Assembly (NCBI RefSeq): GCF_025452235.1
Contig: NZ_CP104965.1
Coordinates: forward strand, 496,001-560,000
DNA length: 64,000 bases
DNA from: Devosia neptuniae
GTDB lineage: Bacteria; Pseudomonadota; Alphaproteobacteria; Rhizobiales; Devosiaceae
Direction of reading: 5' to 3'
The notes below the pieces were generated by a model. That model ran no database searches. It saw nothing but the letters and a program-made list of their open reading frames with translations, and was not told the origin of the DNA. Each line of letters starts with the position of its first letter. The stretch's first letter is position 1. A program made the position numbers and the translations under genes. Below, one piece after another: positions 58,531-64,000 of this stretch.

Positions 58531-61176
58531 GTGGCATCTTCTATCGACGTCGTCTACCGCGACTGGAATACTCCTTCCGTTCCAAGCAGTGGTGACTGGG
58601 AGCCGAAAAAGCCGGAAATCCGTTCGCTTCTGAAGCAGATTCAGAACAATGGCGGATCGTCCGTCACCAGAAACACCTACGCAACTCTATTTGCCGTCAC
58701 ACCCCCAACTGAAAACTACATGGGGGTGGTGCTTAACGATCCCGATGCAACCAAGAATGGCTACTATAGCCGCGTCGCTGCAGCCTGGATTTGGGAGCGT
58801 GGGTTCCCTGATACTTTTGCCAAGTTGGTTTTGTCTGGGACTGGTTCAGCGCGCAGCGCATCCGTTGCGACGGGCGTAAATCCTGCCGATGTCGAAGTGT
58901 TCTTTGCGCCGGTAAACGCCAGTAATTCTGGCCCAATTACGCTGTCCGTCGCTGGCGGCCCAGCACGTGAAGTGGTGAATGCTGCAGGTCTGCCACTTAC
59001 TGCTGGTGAGTGGACTGGCGTAGTCCTTTTCTTTCTTAACAGCGATGCCGACTACCAACTCATCAACGATGCTGGTGCGGCTGCGGCTGCGGCTGCCGGT
59101 GCAGCAGCCGCAGCCTTGCAAGCCAATAGGGCAGAAGATGAAGCTGACCGCGCAGAGGCCGCGGCAGAGGCGGCGCAGGCGGCTGGCGCCAATGAGTTTG
59201 CGACCGCGCGAACGGGGCTCAAGGCGCTCAATACGTCGGCCTTTGGTAATGTATATCTGACCGAAGCGGGTCGGGAAGGGCAGTTCCAGTTCAAGAGCGG
59301 GGACTATAGTGCTGAAGTAGCCGCAGACCCGTTAGAGGGTGTTTATGTCAAAGCCAACGATACTGCTTCATCGGCAGGGGCGTGGGTGCGCGTTGGCGCC
59401 GACTGGAAGGGTTTGACAAACAAGAAGATCAGCCTCGGCTGGCTGGGCTACAAAGCAGATGACGCCACGGACAACACCGCCGTGGTCAATGCCGCGATTG
59501 CCATTGGCAATTTGGCCGGTCAAACCACGATTATGGTACCGGTGGGGATTGGGCGCGTCGGTGATCTGAACGCCATAACGGCGCATGAAGTGCGCTTTAA
59601 GTCGGAGGGTGCATCTGGTCACGCAGTTCTCAAAGGCACCGCAGCCACGATGTTGCAATGGGGCAGCGCTTCATCTGCTGCTATCGCCGGCGGCGGGTGC
59701 GACGGAATTGGCTTTATGGGCAACAGCAACCCAATTCAGTCACTGATAACCTTTGAGAACAACAATGAGATTTTCTTCAACGATTGCGCCGTTGGGGCTG
59801 GTGTCGCAACTCTGGCGACACTTGGTCGGATAACGGCCAACGGAGGATCGAATATTGTTTGCTTCGATAACCTGACCGGCAGGGTTCCGAATATCGGTGC
59901 GCCGCTGTTTAAGTTGGTTTCTGGGGGGGGATTTTTTGTCACCGGGTCGAATGTATATAATCAAGCATTCGCGGGTGGTGGATCAGCAGTGGCTGATCGA
60001 GATTTCATCTTCCAAGCAACAGGATCCTGGAACACCATATCTGTTCGCACCAGCTTCGTTTATTTGTTCGACAGGTTTCTTATCTCGTACCTAGACCAAG
60101 ACGGCCAGACGCTTGGGGATGTTCACATCCAAGGAAACTGGCTCGACGAGATGAACGAGAGCATTCTGCTTGTGGCCCTTCATTCCGGGTCAGCAATCGG
60201 AAACGTTGATATCTCAGACACTGAGATGACCGGAAAGAAGGGGAGCGCCGTCAGGACGGCCGGCGCAGGGTATTTTACTCGCGTCGATCTGGCGGGATTG
60301 GCAATCCGCGAAACCAAGAAGAACGCCATAGACATCTCGGCGCCGGTTCATCTGTCAAAAATCGATAGGGTAACGGTCACGCAGGTCAACGAACCCTGCG
60401 GCTTCACCGGGTCTATAGCTGGCACTACGCTGACCGTCACCGCTCGGTCGGGAAACCCCGGAGGAACGCTGGCGGTAGGTGATGTTATCACTGGAACGGG
60501 CGTGACGGTGGGGACAACCATCACAGCGCTTGGCACGGGGACTGGATTGCTGGGTACGTACACTGTTAGCCCAAGCCAGACGGTTTCGAGCCGCTCCATG
60601 GCAACATCCACTGGTCATTATTCTGCGCTCTACATGGCGCCAGGGTCCGCGAACGTATCTATCACCGGAAGCTCATTCGGCACCGCAGGCGATGTGCTAG
60701 GTGAAGGCTACGGTGCATATGGCGTTCAGATCGAGGGAGGCGATAAATTCAACATCGCCAACTCCACGGCAACGGGTCTGTCAGGGAACTGGAATGTCTC
60801 TGCGCTGACTAATAGCAGTGCGGATTGCATCTATTTTTCATGGACGCCAGTTCTATCCTCGTCGGGAGGAGGTGCTTTCGGATCCACTGTTGCTGCTGGT
60901 ACCTACCAAAGGATTGGTAACACGATCCATTGGAGCATCGTCGGAACGATCACAACGGTTGGGGCGGCTACTGGGTTTATCCAGTTCACCCTTCCGCAAG
61001 CGGTGTCCTCTGTGGGAGCATTCAACTATCCCGGTTCGGGTGCTCAAGTGGGCTCCGCCCTTACCGCCTCGACGGGCGCCGGATCTAGCCTTGCATCACT
61101 GTTCAGATACGATTCAGGGGCTTCAGCAACGGTTGTCGGGTCCTTTTACGCTTCTGGTTGGTACAAGGTAGCGTGA
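58531..61176 (+). CDS. Phage tail fibre/spike protein with beta-helix
   Basis: This 881-residue protein starts at GTG 58531 with GGAG eight bases upstream. It has an N-terminal particle-binding part, an Ala-rich coiled coil (about 181-220, e.g. [20 protein letters not shown]) and a pectate-lyase-like right-handed beta-helix (about 300-625). A small inserted module (627-687, [12 protein letters not shown] ... [13 protein letters not shown]) and a C-terminal beta domain (about 790-881) follow. The inserted module is a common interchangeable piece of phage and plant-fibre proteins. It probably recognises or cuts a surface polysaccharide of the host. Confidence 0.88.
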   Translation: MASSIDVVYRDWNTPSVPSSGDWEPKKPEIRSLLKQIQNNGGSSVTRNTYATLFAVTPPTENYMGVVLNDPDATKNGYYSRVAAAWIWERGFPDTFAKLVLSGTGSARSASVATGVNPADVEVFFAPVNASNSGPITLSVAGGPAREVVNAAGLPLTAGEWTGVVLFFLNSDADYQLINDAGAAAAAAAGAAAAALQANRAEDEADRAEAAAEAAQAAGANEFATARTGLKALNTSAFGNVYLTEAGREGQFQFKSGDYSAEVAADPLEGVYVKANDTASSAGAWVRVGADWKGLTNKKISLGWLGYKADDATDNTAVVNAAIAIGNLAGQTTIMVPVGIGRVGDLNAITAHEVRFKSEGASGHAVLKGTAATMLQWGSASSAAIAGGGCDGIGFMGNSNPIQSLITFENNNEIFFNDCAVGAGVATLATLGRITANGGSNIVCFDNLTGRVPNIGAPLFKLVSGGGFFVTGSNVYNQAFAGGGSAVADRDFIFQATGSWNTISVRTSFVYLFDRFLISYLDQDGQTLGDVHIQGNWLDEMNESILLVALHSGSAIGNVDISDTEMTGKKGSAVRTAGAGYFTRVDLAGLAIRETKKNAIDISAPVHLSKIDRVTVTQVNEPCGFTGSIAGTTLTVTARSGNPGGTLAVGDVITGTGVTVGTTITALGTGTGLLGTYTVSPSQTVSSRSMATSTGHYSALYMAPGSANVSITGSSFGTAGDVLGEGYGAYGVQIEGGDKFNIANSTATGLSGNWNVSALTNSSADCIYFSWTPVLSSSGGGAFGSTVAAGTYQRIGNTIHWSIVGTITTVGAATGFIQFTLPQAVSSVGAFNYPGSGAQVGSALTASTGAGSSLASLFRYDSGASATVVGSFYASGWYKVA

Positions 61177-61305
61177 CATCTTCGCTGGCTTACAGGGATA
61201 CGCGGGAATGCCATTTCAGGTCCCTTCTCTAATAAACTTCCAGCTTCAGGTGCGTCATAAACCTGAAGCTGGACGCGCTGACGCTCTGGGTCATCCCAGC
61301 ATCGG

Positions 61306-61809
61306 TCAGGCACGCAGCTCATAAATTAGGGCGTCCATATCCTTGTATAGCTCATAGAGCTCGGACGCGAGATTAGCGAGCACCTCCGGTGTTATCTCGG
61401 AGAGGACCTGCCTGGTTTTTTGTCTTGTGCCAACGAACCCGATTTGCAGCGCCTGCACGAGGTAGCCGCCGCCCACCACTTCAAAGACACCGACGTCAAT
61501 TGCGTCGTGTATCGATCTGTGACGCCGCTCTCTTAAAAGTTCGTATTTGTCTAGGACTTCAATTGCCCGCGCCCGCCGTATCGGATCAGCGATGCCGGCG
61601 AAAAGCTCGGAAGCGAAACCTCGCGCGAATGGCCAATTGCGAAGGTTGGCCGCCACTTGCTCAATCGTCAGCGAGTCCTGAGCGCTAGCATTCGTGACCG
61701 CGCCGCAAAGCTCAATTAATGCGTCCTCAGCGTTTGCGGCCCACATTGTGAGGTGCCCAAGCGGGACGATGAAAGGCTCTCTGTATTGATCAACGGGAGG
61801 TAACTGCAT
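61306..61809 (-). CDS. Candidate HEPN-domain protein of the element
   Basis: This 167-residue, all-helical protein starts MQLPPVDQYREPFIVPLGHL. The stretch ELLRERRHRSIHDAID carries RHxxxH, the R-polar-xxx-H signature of HEPN RNase and toxin domains, in a helix position near residue 110 (bases 61507-61524). A longer frame to 61980 overlaps the next gene and is not used. It ends a three-gene reverse cluster with a lipoprotein and an HTH protein. HEPN assignment is by motif only. RNase activity is not shown. Confidence 0.68.
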   Translation of the reverse strand: MQLPPVDQYREPFIVPLGHLTMWAANAEDALIELCGAVTNASAQDSLTIEQVAANLRNWPFARGFASELFAGIADPIRRARAIEVLDKYELLRERRHRSIHDAIDVGVFEVVGGGYLVQALQIGFVGTRQKTRQVLSEITPEVLANLASELYELYKDMDALIYELRA

Positions 61810-61814
61810 ACCGC

Positions 61815-62183
61815 TCACATGTAGGCCATTGCCGACGCTGTAATGCTCGCCCAGCAGTTCGTCGCCATCGAGAACTCGCCTTTGGCGTACTGCACACCAG
61901 ACAGCCCGGCAGCCCCCAACGCGACGGCCTTGATCTGCAATTGCTCGAGCGCCTTGGCCTCCGTTGGCAACGGATCCCAAGCCTTATTCTTACAGGAAGT
62001 ACCATCGATTGGACCCAGCATCGTGGCGCCTTTGGGCGGAGTTTCTGTGACCTGCACCGCCCAAGCCTGGCGCACGATCGGCGCGGGCATTGACCCCACG
62101 TCTGCAATGCCAAGGTTGGAATTTGGGCCGATACAACCGGCAAGCATAATGACGGACAGCGTCATAGCAGCGATGGTCTTCAC
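61815..62183 (-). CDS. Lipoprotein with RcsF/DUF4156-like fold
   Basis: This 122-residue lipoprotein has lipobox MLAGCIGP. The domain GPIDGTSCKNKAWDPLPTEA ... LQIKAVALGAAGLSGVQY ... TNCWASITASA follows the RcsF/DUF4156 layout (two Cys, KAxxLGAxxL). GTG 62183 is preferred because AGGAGG lies six bases upstream, whereas the in-frame codon at 62198 overlaps that site. It lies between the HTH and HEPN candidates on the same strand and may change the cell surface after lysogeny. Confidence 0.78.
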   Translation of the reverse strand: MKTIAAMTLSVIMLAGCIGPNSNLGIADVGSMPAPIVRQAWAVQVTETPPKGATMLGPIDGTSCKNKAWDPLPTEAKALEQLQIKAVALGAAGLSGVQYAKGEFSMATNCWASITASAMAYM

Positions 62184-62194
62184 TCTATTCCTCC

Positions 62195-62458
62195 TCACTG
62201 CCTTTTCCCGCCTCCCAGGAAGCTGGCCGCACGCTTACGCATCTCCGCCTCTGCGCGACCTAAGACGGTCTCCTGTGCCTTTGTCGGAGCGACGCGCATC
62301 GACTCCCATATCGCTGCTAGGTCAGCTTCACTAAACAGCAAATGACGACCGACTTGCGAACAGCGGCCAGTGCGCCGCGCTAGGCGAGCCACCGCATTCT
62401 TTGTCATTCGAAATCGCTCAGCCGCTTCTGCAAGAGTGTAAATAGGGTCGAGCGTCAT
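62195..62458 (-). CDS. MerR/AlpA-like helix-turn-helix protein
   Basis: This 87-residue protein has a short HTH of the excisionase/MerR type (YTLAEAAERFRMTKNAVARL ... GRHLLFSEADLAAIWESM). ATG 62458 starts the conserved part and AAAGAG precedes it. The stop touches the ribosome site region of the lipoprotein gene. It may be a control or excision protein; an AlpA-like protein near the integrase (63501) is the stronger excisionase candidate. Confidence 0.78.
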   Translation of the reverse strand: MTLDPIYTLAEAAERFRMTKNAVARLARRTGRCSQVGRHLLFSEADLAAIWESMRVAPTKAQETVLGRAEAEMRKRAASFLGGGKRQ

Positions 62459-62595
62459 CTCTTTGGTCGAATTCCGAATGGGCCATGAACCGCCGCAGAA
62501 AATCCCCAATGCCACAGTTTTGCAAGAACTAAAAAGTATAACTTCGGGCATAAGTCCGCATTAAATCGCATTTATTTTCCTTCCAGAAGAATAAA

Positions 62596-62612
62596 AATGC
62601 GAGCCTCGCATT
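62596..62612. promoter_or_regulatory. Perfect 17-base palindrome AATGCGAGCCTCGCATT
   Basis: The arms AATGCGAG/CTCGCATT lie in an AT-rich 247-base intergenic region (62459-62705) between the divergent HTH gene and the 58-residue protein gene. It may be the operator of that HTH protein. No other gene is visible in the region. Confidence 0.5.
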
Positions 62613-62705
62613 ATGCTTTGACGTCGACTAAATAACTGTTCCTGGCACGAGTGGGAATTGCTAGCAGCCTGCCGTCGCAATACCGCGGCGATCAGGAAGA
62701 CAAAA

Positions 62706-62882
62706 ATGGCTGCTTTGAAAAAACGACGATCGAGGCCCGATACGCTACGACCGAACCCCAAGACGATAAAATTTCGGATAGCCGAACTCTCTTTGACCTC
62801 TGCGAACGAGGATCGCCTGGGAAACAAGGTCTCACAGACGGTGTTTGTGATCGTTTATCCCAGAGGCAGAATACTCCCTTAA
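62706..62882 (+). CDS. Small basic element protein (58 aa)
   Basis: This 58-residue protein (MAALKKRRSRPDTLRPNPKT ... SQTVFVIVYPRGRILP) has AGGAAG about seven bases before ATG 62706. It has a basic N-terminal part and a hydrophobic beta end. It lies between the palindrome and a terminator. Function unknown; its size and charge would suit a small regulator. Confidence 0.55.
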   Translation: MAALKKRRSRPDTLRPNPKTIKFRIAELSLTSANEDRLGNKVSQTVFVIVYPRGRILP

Positions 62883-62889
62883 GTAGACC

Positions 62890-62923
62890 GCTCCCGGCCT
62901 TAGCGGTCGGGAGCCTCATTTTT
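62890..62923. terminator. Terminator between the 58-residue gene and the repressor
   Basis: GCTCCCG pairs with CGGGAGC (62890-62896 and 62908-62914) and is followed by CTCATTTTTG. It overlaps the convergent repressor stop. Confidence 0.7.
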
Positions 62924-63191
62924 GCTTCAGGGCCACTCCTGGTCCGTCGGCCGTATCATCTTTGTTTATGAACTGGATGCCAGCGCCCTCGAGCGCATTG
63001 CGGATAGCGGTAATGGTTTCTGCCCGTCCGCCCAATTCCTTGCCGCCCGTTTCGCCTTCTCCGTCATCCGCCTCCAGCCGCTTGATAGTCGGCTCAGATA
63101 CGCCGCACTTCATCGCCAGCGTCGATTGTGACCATCCCAAGAGCGCACGGGCAGCCTTCACCTGGCGAATTGATACTTTTAGTATTGACAT
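62916..63191 (-). CDS. XRE-family transcriptional repressor of the element
   Basis: This 91-residue Cro/CI-type protein has an HTH at residues 8-40 (VKAARALLGWSQSTLAMKCGVSEPTIKRLE), followed by a short C-terminal part. GGAG lies before ATG 63191. Two identical operators bracket its start, and the divergent strong promoter runs toward the AlpA-like and integrase genes, so it is likely to keep the element integrated. Length and domain order are normal for short rhizobial phage repressors. Confidence 0.88.
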   Translation of the reverse strand: MSILKVSIRQVKAARALLGWSQSTLAMKCGVSEPTIKRLEADDGEGETGGKELGGRAETITAIRNALEGAGIQFINKDDTADGPGVALKQK

Positions 63192-63222
63192 TCTAGCTCC
63201 TTACAACGATACTTTTAGTATC
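63172..63222. promoter_or_regulatory. Repressor operators O1/O2 overlapping a rightward promoter
   Basis: GATACTTTTAGTAT recurs at 63172-63185 and 63208-63221. The right copy is the perfect palindrome GATACTTTTAGTATC and the left copy differs only at the last base. Between and over them runs a promoter for the plus strand: TTGACA (63185-63190), 17 bases, GATACT (63208-63213). The left operator touches the -35 box and lies in codons 2-7 of the repressor gene; the right operator covers the -10 box. Confidence 0.85.
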
Positions 63223-63259
63223 ACGACTCATATGCCGGTCGCAACGAGGAGCCGCCACC

Positions 63260-63448
63260 ATGCTTAATTCTATTCCCCTCACCAAAAACGCCCTCACCTT
63301 ACCAGTCGCGACTATCACGGCCGCAGGTCACAGACTGACCGCACACCTACAAGCAAAGGCATGGCCCGAGAAACAGGCCGGCGCACGTTCGCAAAGAACT
63401 TGCAAGCTGCCGGGTGCCATCGGGGGCCACAAAAATCTCTTGCGCTGA
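63260..63448 (+). CDS. Small leader protein of the integrase transcript (62 aa), uncertain
   Basis: This is a 62-residue frame with GAGGAG nine bases before ATG 63260, the first start after the rightward promoter. The protein (MLNSIPLTKNALTLPVATIT ... KLPGAIGGHKNLLR) shows no recognised domain. A second frame (63361-63570) overlaps it without a ribosome site. Support is the ribosome site and position only. Confidence 0.42.
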   Translation: MLNSIPLTKNALTLPVATITAAGHRLTAHLQAKAWPEKQAGARSQRTCKLPGAIGGHKNLLR

Positions 63449-63500
63449 TTTTGCGAACGCGCGCCCACTATTCACCCGACAATTTCCGACAGGAGTCAGA

Positions 63501-63761
63501 ATGCGCGCAGCCAATGATAACCTCGCGGCGCCACGTTTGCTCCCCTACGGCACCTTGCCACGGGGGCTGAGCCGCACTGAAGCGTCAGCTTATTTCGGAG
63601 TCTCCGCCTCGTTGTTCGATGAGATGGTGAAGGACGGCCGCGCCCCCAGACCGAAACTAATAAACAGCAGGACAATTTGGGATCGCGTCGCCTTGGACAC
63701 CTGTTTCGACTCTCTGCCGACAAAGGACACGTGCAACCCGTGGGACGCCTCATATGGCTAA
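63501..63761 (+). CDS. AlpA-like HTH protein (probable excisionase/RDF)
   Basis: This 86-residue protein has a MerR/AlpA-type HTH (LPRGLSRTEASAYFGVSASLFDEMVKDGR followed by APRPKLINSRTIWDRVALD). AGGAG precedes ATG 63501 at the right distance, and an ANDN motif lies in the N-terminus (MRAANDNLA). Its end overlaps the integrase start by eight bases. Position and fold make it the best candidate for the directionality factor. Confidence 0.85.
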   Translation: MRAANDNLAAPRLLPYGTLPRGLSRTEASAYFGVSASLFDEMVKDGRAPRPKLINSRTIWDRVALDTCFDSLPTKDTCNPWDASYG

Positions 63762-64000
63762 GTTTCGGCTGCGTGACGGCAGCGGAGAAATATCCCTAAG
63801 GCACACCATCGAAGACACCGACCGACACGGTAACGTGCGAGTTTACTTCCGCAAGCCAGGGAACGCGAAGATTCGTCTCGTTGAACCACCTGGCACCGAT
63901 GCTTTCTTGCTGGAATATCGCAGGGCCGCTTCTGGTGAAACCACGACCGCTAAAAGATCGCCGACGCCAAAGTCGGGCGCCGACACATTGTCGTGGCTCA
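63754..64000 (+). CDS. int: Tyrosine-type integrase, N-terminal part (cut by window end)
   Basis: The frame starts at ATG 63754 with GGGAC seven bases before and runs off the window. The visible 82 residues (MAKFRLRDGSGEISLRHTIE, then DTDRHGNVRVYFRKPGNAKI) match the N-terminal signature of rhizobial phage tyrosine integrases (DRHGxxRxYFRxPG). The last visible residues TLSWL begin the core-binding SAM-like domain. The catalytic R-H-R-Y residues lie beyond. It overlaps the AlpA-like gene by eight bases. Confidence 0.88.
   Translation, partial: MAKFRLRDGSGEISLRHTIEDTDRHGNVRVYFRKPGNAKIRLVEPPGTDAFLLEYRRAASGETTTAKRSPTPKSGADTLSWL

Larger units (their letters stand above)
48464..64000. mobile_element. 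Integrated phage-like element (defective prophage or phage satellite), right end outside window
   Basis: The segment holds a tyrosine integrase (cut by the window end), an AlpA-like HTH protein, an XRE repressor with paired operators, a RepA-like helicase with iteron-like repeats, a prohead protease, a small terminase, a tape measure and a tail spike. Minus-strand accessory genes are interspersed. Base composition is more even and AT-richer stretches appear (48490-48560, 62500-62620), unlike the host part. No TerL, portal, capsid, tail tube or lysis genes are visible. With an average integrase the full length would be about 16-17 kb. Confidence 0.88.

Noticed and set aside
63361..63570. A 69-codon frame between the repressor and the AlpA-like gene
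   Set aside because: It has no ribosome site, overlaps two better frames and has no recognisable domain.

Overview
The window reads as chromosome from an alphaproteobacterium, most likely of the order Hyphomicrobiales and perhaps Devosia-like. The grounds are high GC with G/C-rich third codon positions, Irr/ICE-type iron boxes, TRAP- and TctABC-style organic acid uptake, short DUF1127-like proteins, and an ANDN-rich set of phage proteins. The genus is a guess from gene content; no rRNA or other marker gene is present. No intact tRNA, rRNA or CRISPR array was seen.

Positions 1-48.3 kb are host chromosome. In order they hold: the 3' part of a PAS/PdhS-like histidine kinase that has lost its phospho-acceptor His; two paralogous periplasmic ferric-binding proteins, each behind an Irr-like box, plus an iron permease but no ATPase; a dppA-B-C-DF type peptide ABC operon; an orphan TctC protein; two GH13 alpha-glucosidases; Mrp; a small transaldolase; an aromatic aminotransferase; etfBA; an M20 amidohydrolase; an AbrB-family permease; a tandem pair of small secreted paralogues; a cupin; a 2-hydroxyacid dehydrogenase; the ATP-grasp / alpha-E / transglutaminase triad; an AEC transporter; glpD-glpK; a GFA protein, a CAP lipoprotein and an APH-fold kinase; uxaC; and a two-component system followed by the convergent tctCBA citrate/tricarboxylate transporter and a chemoreceptor. 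The kinase of that two-component system (39576-42056) is fused in frame to a complete periplasmic iron-type solute-binding domain behind an internal signal-peptide-like segment, which is the most unusual single gene of the host part. Intergenic spaces carry at least four families of palindromic repeats.

From about 48.46 kb to the end lies an integrated phage-like element with more mixed base composition and codon use. Its left edge is a 17-nt copy of what looks like a tRNA-Leu 3' end. At its right edge the window stops inside a tyrosine integrase gene (63754->), preceded by an AlpA-like HTH protein, an XRE repressor with two identical operators, and a divergent promoter. Between the ends are a RepA-like helicase followed by iteron-like repeats, a HK97-type prohead protease, a small terminase, a tape-measure protein and a beta-helical tail spike/fibre. 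No large terminase, portal, major capsid, tail tube or lysis gene is visible. If the integrase is of ordinary length the element is about 16-17 kb, so it is either an internally deleted prophage or a phage satellite that borrows head and packaging parts from a helper. Several minus-strand accessory genes, including a candidate HEPN protein, small lipoproteins and a two-TM protein, sit between the structural genes. Terminators placed just ahead of same-strand genes suggest transcription by antitermination.
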